From NCBI GenBank assembly GCA_023419315.1, contig JAEZYE010000032.1, positions 1 to 64,000 on the forward strand: a DNA stretch of 64,000 bases, read 5' to 3'. Positions 53,922 through 62,800 of the stretch are shown piece after piece. Source of the DNA: Pseudomonadota bacterium. Lineage in GTDB: Bacteria; Pseudomonadota; Gammaproteobacteria; Xanthomonadales; Xanthomonadaceae. A program made the translations under genes and the position numbers. The notes beneath the pieces were generated by a model, which did not search any database, had not been told where the DNA came from, and saw only the letters and a list, made by a program, of their open reading frames with translations. Position 1 is the stretch's first letter. Every line of letters starts with the position of its first letter.

Positions 53922-55061
53922 TCAGCGATCGACGTTGCCATCGATCCAGGTCGCGGTGATGTCCAGGTTCGCGTCCAGCGCGACGAGATCCGCGCGATAG
54001 CCCGCCGCGATGCGACCATGCGTGGCAGAAAGACCGAGGAAATCCGCCGGATACGTCGACGCCATGCGCGCCGCTTCCTCCAGCGGCAGGCCCAGCAGGT
54101 TCACCGAATTGCGCACCGCCGTGACCATGTCCAGCGCCGAGCCGGCCAGCGAACCGGCGGCATTGCGCACGACGCCATCGCGCACGGTGATCGTTTCGCC
54201 ATACAGCACGTAGCTGGGATCGTCGGAACCCACAGGCGGCATGGCGTCGGTCACGAGGAAAATCTTGCCGTCCGGCTTGGCCGCCAGCGCCACGCGCAGG
54301 CTGGCCGGATGCACGTGATGTCCATCGACGATCACACCGCACCAGCTGTCGCGGTCCTCCAGCGCGGCGCCGACCGCACCGGGATCGCGCCCCTGCAGCG
54401 GCGACATCGCGTTGTAGAGATGCGTGAAGCCGCGCACGCCCGCGTCGAGACCCGCGCGGATTTCCTCGTAGGTGCCGGCCGTGTGGCCCGCCACCACGAT
54501 CGCGCCACGCGATACCAGGGCGCGGATGGTGTCGGCAGGCACCTGCTCCGGCGCGAGCGTGATCAGCGTGATGCCGTTGTCGAGCGACGAGGCCATGGCG
54601 ATTTCGTCGGCATCCGGCACGCGGAACTTGCCGGCATCGTGCGTGCCCTTGCGTGCCGGCGCGATGTACGGACCTTCGAGATGGATGCCCAGCACGCCGG
54701 GAACGCCCGCCTCGATCGCCGCACGCGTGGCGGCGATGGCCTCGCGCATGACCTGCGCGTCATCACTGATCAACGTCGGCAGGAAGCCGGTGGTTCCGAA
54801 CCGGCGATGGGCTTCTCCGATCCGGCGCAGCGTGTCCACGGTCGGCGCATTGTTGAACAGCACGCCGCCACCGCCGTTGACCTGCGCATCGATGAATCCG
54901 GGAAGCAGCCACGCGCCCTGCAGATCATGCCGCGGCGTGTCCGGCGCAAGCTCGGCATGTGGTTGCACCGCGACGATGTCGCGGCCTTCGATGACCACCG
55001 CGAGGTCGTCCGCGAATCCCTGCGCGGTCAGCACGCGGCCATGGACGAGTGCGATGCTCAT
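53922..55061 (-). CDS. nagA: N-acetylglucosamine-6-phosphate deacetylase
   Basis: A 379-residue amidohydrolase that converts GlcNAc-6-P to glucosamine-6-P plus acetate. FIDAQVNGGGGVLFNN carries the QxN variant of the first metal motif, as in E. coli NagA. HLEGPYIAPARKGTHD (metal Glu), AGHTAGTYEE, THLYNAMSP and TDAMPPVG (catalytic Asp) follow. Its ATG overlaps the stop of nagB-II (ATGA, 55058-55061), so the two are translationally coupled. Confidence 0.97.
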   Translation of the reverse strand: MSIALVHGRVLTAQGFADDLAVVIEGRDIVAVQPHAELAPDTPRHDLQGAWLLPGFIDAQVNGGGGVLFNNAPTVDTLRRIGEAHRRFGTTGFLPTLISDDAQVMREAIAATRAAIEAGVPGVLGIHLEGPYIAPARKGTHDAGKFRVPDADEIAMASSLDNGITLITLAPEQVPADTIRALVSRGAIVVAGHTAGTYEEIRAGLDAGVRGFTHLYNAMSPLQGRDPGAVGAALEDRDSWCGVIVDGHHVHPASLRVALAAKPDGKIFLVTDAMPPVGSDDPSYVLYGETITVRDGVVRNAAGSLAGSALDMVTAVRNSVNLLGLPLEEAARMASTYPADFLGLSATHGRIAAGYRADLVALDANLDITATWIDGNVDR

Positions 55062-56122
55062 ACCGTCTCCGTCACCTTGTTCAAGTGCGGCGGCACGTCG
55101 GGATTGAAGCCGCGACGCAACGCCAGCGCATTGATGGCGCGGTAGTAGCTCTGGATGGTCAGCAGCGGCGCAAAGGCCGGATGCGGCGAATGCACCAGCG
55201 GCAGCGCTTCGCCGGGCCGTGCAGAGTCATCGCCCTGTTCGGCCGCGACCCACACCTGCGCGCCCCGACCCCGGAACTCCTTCGCCAGCGCCAGCGTGCC
55301 GGCCTGTGTTTCATCGGGTTGCGCGAAGCACAGCACCGGAAAGCCCGGCCCGACCAGCGCCATCGGACCGTGTTTCACTTCCGCCGAGCTGTAGGCTTCC
55401 GCATGCAGGCCACAGGTTTCCTTGAACTTGAGCGCCGCTTCCTGCGCAGCCGCCAGACCAAGGCCGCGGCCGAGCACGAACAGGTTGTGCGCATCGACCA
55501 GCCCTTCGGTGACCGGCGACCAGTCCGACTGCCACGCCGCGCGCAATGCGTCGGGCAATGCCGGGAGCGCGTCGATCAATGCAGCGTCGCCTTTCCAGTA
55601 CGCGCCCAGTTGCAGAATCGCCGCCAGCGATCCGAGATAGCTCTTGGTCGCCGCGACGCTGCGCTCCGGTCCCGCATGCAGCGGAATGACCGTGTCGGCG
55701 AGACCGGCGAGCGGCGAATCCTCGACATTGACGATCGCCACCACGCGCGCGCCGGCTTCTGCGGCGGCACGTGCGTTGTGCAGCAGATCCGGGCTTTTTC
55801 CGGACTGCGATATCACGATGTACAGCGCGTCCTTCAACTGCTGCCGCGCTTCATAGACCGATCCGACCGACGGCGAGGCCGAAGCCGTCACGATGCCCAG
55901 CTGCGTCTCGAACAGGTACTTCGAATAGGTCGCGGCGTGATCGGAACTGCCGCGCGCGCAGGTCACCACGAACGGAGGCGGGGTCGCACGCAGTTCCTCG
56001 GCAAGCCGGCGCACGACGGCTTCGTTGCGCCCGTATTGCGCGGCGACGATGTCGGCGGTCTGGCCGGCCTCCTGGAACATCAGCGTGGCTTCGGCGGCGG
56101 GAAGGCGATCGGTCTGGTTCAT
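55058..56122 (-). CDS. nagB-II: Glucosamine-6-phosphate deaminase, SIS-domain type (NagB-II)
   Basis: A 354-residue double-SIS-domain isomerase/deaminase giving fructose-6-phosphate and ammonia, unrelated in fold to E. coli NagB and closer to the isomerase half of GlmS. CARGSSDHAA, ISQSGKSPDLL and ETCGLHAEAYSSAEVKHGPMAL are characteristic. ATG at 56122 overlaps the nagR stop by four bases and its own stop overlaps nagA, giving a tightly coupled operon. A longer frame to 56323 runs inside nagR and is rejected. Confidence 0.95.
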   Translation of the reverse strand: MNQTDRLPAAEATLMFQEAGQTADIVAAQYGRNEAVVRRLAEELRATPPPFVVTCARGSSDHAATYSKYLFETQLGIVTASASPSVGSVYEARQQLKDALYIVISQSGKSPDLLHNARAAAEAGARVVAIVNVEDSPLAGLADTVIPLHAGPERSVAATKSYLGSLAAILQLGAYWKGDAALIDALPALPDALRAAWQSDWSPVTEGLVDAHNLFVLGRGLGLAAAQEAALKFKETCGLHAEAYSSAEVKHGPMALVGPGFPVLCFAQPDETQAGTLALAKEFRGRGAQVWVAAEQGDDSARPGEALPLVHSPHPAFAPLLTIQSYYRAINALALRRGFNPDVPPHLNKVTETV

Positions 56123-57198
56123 GGCGTGGAATCGTGTCGTTCGGCGCGCAGGCGGACCGGCGCGGTGGAGCCGCGCACGACCAGTTGCGGCACGAAGCCC
56201 TGGTTGTGCACCGGCGTGGGAGCGTCGTCGTAGGCGTCCTGCCTCAGCGTCGCGATGAGCAGGCGCGCGGCCTGCTTGGCAATGTCTTCGGTGGCCTGCT
56301 TGGCGGTGGTCAGCGGGGGCCACGACTGGCGCGAGAACGGGCTGTCCTCGAAGCCGGCGATCGACAAATCGTAGGGGACGTTCATTCCTGCCGACTTGGC
56401 GGCCGCCAGCACGCCGGCCGCGATTTCGTCGTTGGATCCGAAGATCGCGGTGGGCGGCTCACGCAGCGCGAGCAGGCGGCGCGCGCCGCGGAAACCATCG
56501 TCGAATGTGTAGTCGCCCGGCACCACCAGATGCTTGTCCAGCGTGATGCCGTAATCCTTCAACGCTTTTTCGTAGCCGTTGTAGCGCTCGATGCTGGAGC
56601 GATGGGCCAGGCCGCCCCAGAGGAATCCGATGCGCTGGTGGCCGAGCTGGATGAGGTGTTCGGTGATCTCGTAGGCGGCGTCGTGATCATCGACATAGAC
56701 ACAGGGATGTCCGTCCTGTGGATCTTCCATGGCCGCGATGATGCGCACCAGCTTCACCCCGCGCGCGGCAAGCGCGTTGACCAGATCCATCCGCTCGGAC
56801 ATCGGCGCGGTCAGCACCAGCCCGGCCAGCCGCGAACGGTGCACGAACTCGGCCAGCTCCTCCGCCAGCAGCGGCGACGTCGAATCGCAGGGATGAATCT
56901 GCAGTCCGAAGCCTGTTTCGCGACACGCCGCGAGCACGCCGTTCTGTACGCCGATGATGTGGTACGGGTTTGGATTGTCGTACACCAGGCCAATCACGAA
57001 CGGCGTGCCGCTGCGCAGGTTGCGCGCCGACTGGTCCGGTTCGTAATCCAGCTCGGCGATCGCATGCAGCACGCGCGCGCGCGTGCCCTGCATCACCGAT
57101 GGCTCGTTGTTGATGACGCGCGATACCGTCTTGAGCGAAACCTTCGCCCGCTCGGCGACATCCTTGATGGTGGGTCTGCGCATGCCGTTCTCAGCCAT
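56119..57198 (-). CDS. nagR: LacI-family repressor of GlcNAc genes
   Basis: A 359-residue LacI/GalR regulator. The N-terminal HTH is TIKDVAERAKVSLKTVSRVI with hinge ARNLRSG. The periplasmic-binding-protein-like sensor domain (FVIGLVYDNPNPYHI; IFGSNDEIAAGVL) presumably binds GlcNAc-6-P, as reported for NagR of related bacteria. Its likely operators are two ACAACGTTGT palindromes between nagP and the kinase gene. ATG at 57198; an in-frame ATG at 57183 is possible. First gene of nagR-nagB-II-nagA-nagX. Confidence 0.94.
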   Translation of the reverse strand: MAENGMRRPTIKDVAERAKVSLKTVSRVINNEPSVMQGTRARVLHAIAELDYEPDQSARNLRSGTPFVIGLVYDNPNPYHIIGVQNGVLAACRETGFGLQIHPCDSTSPLLAEELAEFVHRSRLAGLVLTAPMSERMDLVNALAARGVKLVRIIAAMEDPQDGHPCVYVDDHDAAYEITEHLIQLGHQRIGFLWGGLAHRSSIERYNGYEKALKDYGITLDKHLVVPGDYTFDDGFRGARRLLALREPPTAIFGSNDEIAAGVLAAAKSAGMNVPYDLSIAGFEDSPFSRQSWPPLTTAKQATEDIAKQAARLLIATLRQDAYDDAPTPVHNQGFVPQLVVRGSTAPVRLRAERHDSTP

Positions 57199-57227
57199 GT
57201 AGGGACAACCCCGCGATCATGCCTGCA

Positions 57228-58508
57228 TCAGGCGCCTTCCGCTTTGCCGGCCCGATGGCCGCGCATGGCGAAATAGAGGATGTACAGATAACAGGGCACG
57301 GCGAGCAGCACGAACACAAGCTGGAAATCCAGATGCTGCTTCAGCACCGCGAACAGTTGCGGAATGATCGCGCCGCCGGCGATACCCATGATCAGCAGCG
57401 CCGAACCGGTTTCGGTGAAGCGCCCCAGTCCCTTGATGGCGAGCGGGAAGATCGCCGGCCACATCATCGCGTTGGCGAAACCCAATGCCGCGACAAAGCC
57501 GACCGAAACATAGCCATGGGTGAGGAACGCGCCGATCGCGAACACCACGCCCAGCACGGCCGACACGCTCAGGTAGCGTTGCTGCGAGATGAAACGGGGA
57601 ATCGCGATGAGGCCGACCACGTAGCCCAGCAGCATCGCGCCCAGGGTGAACGCGGTGAAGAACTTGGTTTCATCCAGCGGAAGTCCGAAGCTGCTTCCGT
57701 ACGTGCCGATGGCATCGCCCGCCAGCACTTCCACACCCACGTACACGAACAGGCACAGCACGCCCAGCAGCAGATGCGGAAACTGGAAGATGCTGCGCTT
57801 GCCGCCGACCGCGACATCGGATCCGGCGGCTTCGGCGTTCGCCTCCGCCGGCTTCACCTCCGGCAAAGGCGAGAACAGGATCCCGATCGCGACCAGCAGC
57901 AGGATGCCGGCCATCACAAGATAAGGCGCATGGATCTTGGCGGCGAATTCATCGAGCAGCGCAGCCTTGCCCGCGGCGTCGGCGGCCTCTACCTGCGTAG
58001 CGAGATCACCGATCCCGTGCAGCACCACGGCGCCGATCACGACCGGCGCGAGGATGCCCGCGACCTTGTTGCAGATGCCCATCAGCGCGATGCGCTGCGC
58101 CGCGCTTTCGATCGGGCCGAGGATGCTGATGTAAGGGTTGACCGCAGTCTGCAACAGCGCCAGGCCGCCGCCGATCACGAACAGGCCGGTCAGCGCGCCC
58201 GCGTACCAGCGCTGTGTCGAGAACTCGCCGAAAAGGGCCGCGCCCGCCGCCATGACGCAGAGGCTCAACGCCAGTCCTTTCTTCATGCCGGTGCGCTTGA
58301 GCGCCCACGCAGCAGGCAACGCCAGTACGAAATAGGAAATATAGAAAACGAAGACGACCAGGAAGGCCTGCACTTCGCTCAAGTCGAACGCAAGCTTGAC
58401 GAAGGTGATCAACGGACCGTTGATCCAGGTGAAGAATCCGATGATGAAGAACAGCAGGCCGATGATGGCGATGGACGTGATCTGGCGCGAGCCTTGAACG
58501 GCTGTCAT
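57228..58508 (-). CDS. nagP: N-acetylglucosamine transporter NagP (FHS-family MFS)
   Basis: A 426-residue MFS permease of the fucose-galactose-glucose:H+ symporter group, with about 12 hydrophobic segments. FFIIGFFTWINGPLI near the start, NPYISILGP and FANAMMWPAIFPLAIKGLGR are typical of FHS sugar permeases such as NagP. It lies immediately upstream of nagR on the same strand, so the nag genes may form one transcript starting at the NagR boxes. ATG at 58508. A charged insert (EVKPAEANAEAAGSDVAVGG) forms the central loop. Confidence 0.93.
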   Translation of the reverse strand: MTAVQGSRQITSIAIIGLLFFIIGFFTWINGPLITFVKLAFDLSEVQAFLVVFVFYISYFVLALPAAWALKRTGMKKGLALSLCVMAAGAALFGEFSTQRWYAGALTGLFVIGGGLALLQTAVNPYISILGPIESAAQRIALMGICNKVAGILAPVVIGAVVLHGIGDLATQVEAADAAGKAALLDEFAAKIHAPYLVMAGILLLVAIGILFSPLPEVKPAEANAEAAGSDVAVGGKRSIFQFPHLLLGVLCLFVYVGVEVLAGDAIGTYGSSFGLPLDETKFFTAFTLGAMLLGYVVGLIAIPRFISQQRYLSVSAVLGVVFAIGAFLTHGYVSVGFVAALGFANAMMWPAIFPLAIKGLGRFTETGSALLIMGIAGGAIIPQLFAVLKQHLDFQLVFVLLAVPCYLYILYFAMRGHRAGKAEGA

Positions 58509-58592
58509 GTCTGGCGAACTCCCCGTAATCCGAATGTGCAGGCCGGTCGCGGCCGGTTTTCATGGTCGTCGCGTGACGGGCACGCGACAGGA

Positions 58593-58604
58593 AACAACGT
58601 TGTC
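58593..58604. promoter_or_regulatory. NagR-type operator 1 (nagP side)
   Basis: AACAACGTTGTC contains the perfect dyad ACAACGTTGT and matches 11 of 12 bases of GACAACGTTGTC. It is centred about 90 bases upstream of the nagP start, suiting control of nagP-nagR-nagB-II-nagA-nagX. Confidence 0.75.
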
Positions 58605-58834
58605 ACAGAATCTGGTTCGAAGCCACCGGCAACGTGAAGGTACGCACGGAACGCGAACTCTGACGGGAACATTTCGTGCCGCGGCGCAACACGGCGTGTC
58701 GCTCCCGGTCCTCTGCAAACCGCTGAAACTGAATGCTGTTTCGCGTGTTCGCAACTGAACAGGGCGGCATCCAGGCCGACATTGCAAATTTGATCTGATT
58801 GCCGGCGCGACCCGATGCATTTCATGACAGAGTG

Positions 58835-58850
58835 TTGACAACGTTGTCAA
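58835..58850. promoter_or_regulatory. NagR-type operator 2 (kinase side), perfect 16-base palindrome
   Basis: TTGACAACGTTGTCAA is perfectly symmetric and resembles operators described for LacI-type NagR in other gammaproteobacteria. It lies about 63 bases upstream of the kinase start. Confidence 0.82.
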
Positions 58851-58913
58851 ACCACTTCCACACTCCGCCGCCATCGGGTCGTGGATGGACCCTTCGGATT
58901 CCGGGGAAACGTG

Positions 58914-59942
58914 GTGGTCGCAATCGCCAATCCATTGCCGGTGGACACCCGCATGCAGGCGGGCGAGGCGTTCCTGGCCGCCGATGTCGGCGGCACGCAT
59001 GTCCGCATCGCGCTTGTCCGCGGTTCCGGCAATCCGGCGCAACCGGTCAGCGTGCTCGAATATCGCAAGTACGCATGCGCTCACTATCCGGGCCTGGCCG
59101 ATATCGTGGCCGACTTCATCCAGTCGCTGGCCGGCACGACGGTCTCCCGCGGCGTCATCGCCAGTGCGGGTTTCCCGCTGGAAGACGGCACCGTTATCAC
59201 GGCGAACCTGCCGTGGGCACTGGCGCCACAGCGCATCCGCGAGCAACTCGGCCTGGCGGATTTCCGGCTGGTCAACGACTTCGAAGCCGTAGCCCATGCC
59301 GCCGCGCATGTCGACGCCAGCCAGGTGATGCAATTGACCGGACCGGCGCAGGCGCCGAGAGGCCCGATACTGATTCTGGGACCGGGCACCGGTCTCGGCG
59401 CCGCCGTCTGGATTCCCACCGCGTCGCATCCGGTGGTGCTTCCCACCGAAGCCGGCCAGGCCGCACTCGCTGCCGGCAACGAACTGGAACTGGCGCTGCT
59501 GGCGCACCTGCTCAAGGACCGCACGCACGTGCCGGTCGAACACGCATTGTCCGGGCCGGGTCTGCTCAATCTCTACCAGGCCTTGTGTGCGCTGCGTGGC
59601 GCGACACCGCGATTCAACGCACCGGGCGACATCACGGCCGCAGCCCTGGAAGGGAACGATGAGCTCGCGCACGAAACGCTGCGCGTGTTCTGCGCCCTGC
59701 TCGGCAGCGTGGTCGGCGACATGGCCCTGCTGTACGGCATCCAGGGCGGCGTCTACCTCGCCGGCGGAATCCTTCCGCAGCTGCGGCAGTTCCTGGTGCA
59801 GAGCGATTTCGTTTCGCGATTCCTCAACAAGGGTCCAATGCGGCAGGCGTTGGAACGCATTCCCGTGAAGCTGGTCGAGCACGGGCAACTGGGCGTCATC
59901 GGCGCGGCCAGCTGGTATCTCGATCAGAACGATGCGCAATGA
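58914..59942 (+). CDS. nagK: Glucokinase-family sugar kinase, probable N-acetylglucosamine kinase
   Basis: A 342-residue hexokinase-family kinase: phosphate-1 motif LAADVGGTHVRIALV near residue 20, NDFEAVAHAAA (catalytic/sugar Asp region), and GPGTGLGAAVW for the phosphate-2 loop. It resembles E. coli Glk rather than ROK kinases. Position behind a NagR box and next to nagP suggests GlcNAc is a substrate; glucose is possible too. GTG at 58914 is preferred because GGGGA lies six bases upstream; GTG at 58911 or 58881 would add 1 or 11 residues. Confidence 0.85.
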   Translation: MVAIANPLPVDTRMQAGEAFLAADVGGTHVRIALVRGSGNPAQPVSVLEYRKYACAHYPGLADIVADFIQSLAGTTVSRGVIASAGFPLEDGTVITANLPWALAPQRIREQLGLADFRLVNDFEAVAHAAAHVDASQVMQLTGPAQAPRGPILILGPGTGLGAAVWIPTASHPVVLPTEAGQAALAAGNELELALLAHLLKDRTHVPVEHALSGPGLLNLYQALCALRGATPRFNAPGDITAAALEGNDELAHETLRVFCALLGSVVGDMALLYGIQGGVYLAGGILPQLRQFLVQSDFVSRFLNKGPMRQALERIPVKLVEHGQLGVIGAASWYLDQNDAQ

Positions 59943-60073
59943 ATGAACAAGCGCCGGCACAGGCGCGGCAAGGCGGAATGGAGCGGCAAACCGGCTCGTT
60001 TTCCTGATTCAGACAGCAGTACGGCCCCGGGCATCCAGGCCAACCACCAAAAAATCATGATGGGAGAGACACC

Positions 60074-62701
60074 ATGAAGCACCGCAAGTCGCTACTTTCC
60101 GTTGCTGTTGCGACGGGCATCGCGTTCTCGATGCAAGTACACGCGCAGGACGCAGCACCACAATCCACTGAAGCGGCGGAACTGGACACTGTCGTCGTCA
60201 CCGGCCTGCGCCTGAGCTTGCAGAAATCGCTGGAAACCAAGCGCAACGCCGACGCTATCGTCGACGCAATCACCGCTGAGGACATCGGCAAGTTCCCGGA
60301 CACCAACGTGGCCGAATCGCTCTCGCACCTGCCGGGCGTGACGGTGGATCGCCTGTTCGGCCAGGGCGAACGCGTGAGCATCCTCGGTACGGATCCAGCG
60401 TTGAACCGGACGCTGCTCAACGGACAGACGGTGGCTTCGGCTGACTGGTTCATCCTCGACCAGCCGGGCCGTACCTTCAACTACACGTTGCTCGCTCCGC
60501 AGGTCGTGGGCCGTGCAGAGGTCTACAAGACTCCGGAAGCCCGAATCGACGAAGGCTCAATCGGTGGCACGGTGATCCTGCACACGGTCAAGCCGCTGGA
60601 CCTCGAAGCCAATGCAATCTCCGGCGCCGTCGGCTATCTGTACAACGATCGCGCGAGCGAAGGCGATCCGAACATTTCCGCCATGTACAACTGGCGCAAC
60701 GACGCCAAGACCTTCGGCTTCAACGTCAGCGTCCAGAAGGCGGCAGAACATATCCAGCGTGAAGGCGTGGAAAGCTACGGCACGATGTCGGCATCCGCAT
60801 TCCAGCCCTCCATCGACAACGGCACCTGCAGCGGTGACTGCGCGGCCGCCATTGCGGCCAACCCGAATGCACGCGGCCCCAACGCGATCGGCACTTCGTT
60901 CTTCCAGCAGGAACGTGAGCGCCTGGGCTATTCGCTCGGCATTCAATGGAAACCCACTGACAAGCTTGAACTCGAGTTCAATGCGCTCGACGTCACTGCC
61001 GACTATGACAACGTCAACCAGTCGATGTACACGTTCCCGGCCAACGAGTGGAACTCCCTGGGTCGCCTCGACAGCATCAATATCCAGAACGGCATCATCA
61101 AGCAGGCGCACTTCACCAACGCGCTGAGCGTGCTCGACGTGCAGAACCGCGAAGCCGAGGTCAATACCGACTCGTACCACCTGAAGGGCGCGTGGCGCGA
61201 CGACGCCTGGTCGGTGTCCGCGGAAATCGGCCGTACCAAGGCCGATGGCGGCACCAAGCGCCAGTTGTTCGGCGAATTCCTCAACTGGGCGGACTATGCG
61301 TTCGACATCACCGGCGCTCGCGGCACCCCGGTGCAGATCACCTACGATGATCCGACCATCACCACCAATGCTGCGAACTGGGTCACCGACCCGGGCTGGG
61401 GCGGCAACCTGGTAACCAAGCCGACCACCGATGAAGAGAAGTACGGTCAGATCGATTTCGGCATCAACATCGACAGCCCGATCTCGCGCGTGCAATTCGG
61501 ATACAAGCGTCGCGAACACGAAACCAGCCAGTATCAGGATGGCTGGACGCTGTCGGGCGTGGCGTGGGCCGCATCGCAGTTCGGAGCGCGCCAGGCGCCG
61601 AGCGGCTACCTGGACGGCTTCGGGCTGGTCAACGATCAGATGCGCAACCGCATCGTCATCAACGGCTGGGCGCTGGCTGACGCCATCGAGGAAATGGGGC
61701 TGACCTCCAACCCGGTCTATCACTTCTACGAAGAAACCTGGAGCGTGAAGGAAGACGTTGACGCTTACTATGTGCAGGCGGATTTCTCGACCTCACGCCT
61801 GCGCGGCAACTTCGGCGTGCGTTACGTGCGTACGGATCAGACCAGCAACGGCTACAACCGCGACATCAATGATCCGACCGGTGCCACCTACATCCCGGTT
61901 TCGTACAACAAGAGCTACGACGACATCCTGCCGAACGTCAATCTGGTGTTCGACTTGAATGAAGACGTGGTGCTGCGTGCGTCGGCGGCAAAGGTCATCG
62001 CACGTCCGAACTACGCCAGCCTGACGCCGTTCCTGTCGCTGTCCGACACCGTGCATACCGGTTGGGGCGGCAATCCGGAACTCGACCCGTACGAATCGAC
62101 GAACCTCGACGTGTCCGCCGAGTGGTACTTCGCCGAGAACTCCATCCTCGCGGCGAATGTTTTCTACAAGGACATCAGCAACTACATCCTTGATACGACG
62201 TTCATCGAAGATCACTTCAACATGACCACGGGAACCGTGGACTCCTACTCGGTATCGCGTCCGGGCAACGGCGGCAGTGCCGAAGTGAAGGGCGTATCGC
62301 TGTCGTGGCAGCAGATGCTGGGTGACGGATTCGGCTTGACCGCCAACTACACGTACTCCGATGCCAGCACGGACACTGGTCGCGACCTGCCGTACAACTC
62401 CAAGAACCAGCTGAACATCAGCCCGTTCTTCGAGAACGACAAGTGGACGGCGCGCGTGACTTACGCTTGGCGCTCTTCGTACTTCACCGCCGTGGACCGC
62501 GGCGATCAGATGTACTCGGATGACTACACCTCCGTTGACGCCTCGGTCGGCTACCAGTTGAGCGACAACTGGCGTCTGTCGCTGGATGCGATGAACCTGC
62601 TCGACGAGAAGTACTTCAACTATGCCAACACGCCGGAACTGCCCCGCGGCATCTACCGCAGCGGCCGCCGTTACCAGATGCAGGTCCAGTTCAAGTTCTG
62701 A
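60074..62701 (+). CDS. TonB-dependent receptor of the GlcNAc/chitooligosaccharide locus
   Basis: An 875-residue outer-membrane receptor. A signal peptide (cleavage after HAQD region, about 24) is followed by a TonB-box-like LDTVVVTGLR and the plug domain (AEDIGKFPDTNVAESLSHLPGV, RVEVYKTPEA-like VYKTPEARIDEGSIGGTV). A 22-strand barrel ends in YQMQVQFKF. The plug motifs fit the proteobacterial carbohydrate/TIGR01782 receptor group. Context points to uptake of chitin oligosaccharides. GGGAGAG precedes the ATG. No NagR palindrome was found in the 131 bases upstream, so it may be read from the kinase promoter. Confidence 0.95.
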   Translation: MKHRKSLLSVAVATGIAFSMQVHAQDAAPQSTEAAELDTVVVTGLRLSLQKSLETKRNADAIVDAITAEDIGKFPDTNVAESLSHLPGVTVDRLFGQGERVSILGTDPALNRTLLNGQTVASADWFILDQPGRTFNYTLLAPQVVGRAEVYKTPEARIDEGSIGGTVILHTVKPLDLEANAISGAVGYLYNDRASEGDPNISAMYNWRNDAKTFGFNVSVQKAAEHIQREGVESYGTMSASAFQPSIDNGTCSGDCAAAIAANPNARGPNAIGTSFFQQERERLGYSLGIQWKPTDKLELEFNALDVTADYDNVNQSMYTFPANEWNSLGRLDSINIQNGIIKQAHFTNALSVLDVQNREAEVNTDSYHLKGAWRDDAWSVSAEIGRTKADGGTKRQLFGEFLNWADYAFDITGARGTPVQITYDDPTITTNAANWVTDPGWGGNLVTKPTTDEEKYGQIDFGINIDSPISRVQFGYKRREHETSQYQDGWTLSGVAWAASQFGARQAPSGYLDGFGLVNDQMRNRIVINGWALADAIEEMGLTSNPVYHFYEETWSVKEDVDAYYVQADFSTSRLRGNFGVRYVRTDQTSNGYNRDINDPTGATYIPVSYNKSYDDILPNVNLVFDLNEDVVLRASAAKVIARPNYASLTPFLSLSDTVHTGWGGNPELDPYESTNLDVSAEWYFAENSILAANVFYKDISNYILDTTFIEDHFNMTTGTVDSYSVSRPGNGGSAEVKGVSLSWQQMLGDGFGLTANYTYSDASTDTGRDLPYNSKNQLNISPFFENDKWTARVTYAWRSSYFTAVDRGDQMYSDDYTSVDASVGYQLSDNWRLSLDAMNLLDEKYFNYANTPELPRGIYRSGRRYQMQVQFKF

Positions 62702-62730
62702 TCCACCGCTTCACCCTTGTGGTTCCCTCT

Positions 62731-62762
62731 ACGGGCTCGGACTTGTCCGGGCCCGTTTTTTT
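62731..62762 (+). terminator. Intrinsic terminator between the TonB receptor and hexosaminidase genes
   Basis: ACGGGC-type stem (ACGGGCTCGGAC with TCCGGGCCCGT, about 62731-62755) is followed by seven T. The hexosaminidase ATG lies 38 bases on, so its expression needs read-through or a very close promoter. Confidence 0.88.
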
Positions 62763-62800
62763 GGGGAATCCTCTGCCTTCCGGAAACAAAGCGAGGTTCC

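Larger units (their letters stand above)
58509..58913. other. Divergent control region between nagP and the sugar kinase gene
   Basis: The 405 bases between the two start codons hold two NagR-type palindromes: an imperfect one near nagP and a perfect one near the kinase gene. They should also contain the divergent promoters. Short open frames such as 58507-58758 have no ribosome site or domain. I see no RNA gene. Confidence 0.6.

Noticed and set aside
53136..55145. 669-codon plus-strand frame opposite nagX and nagA
   Set aside because: Antisense to two confidently identified genes; Arg/His/Gln-rich shadow composition.
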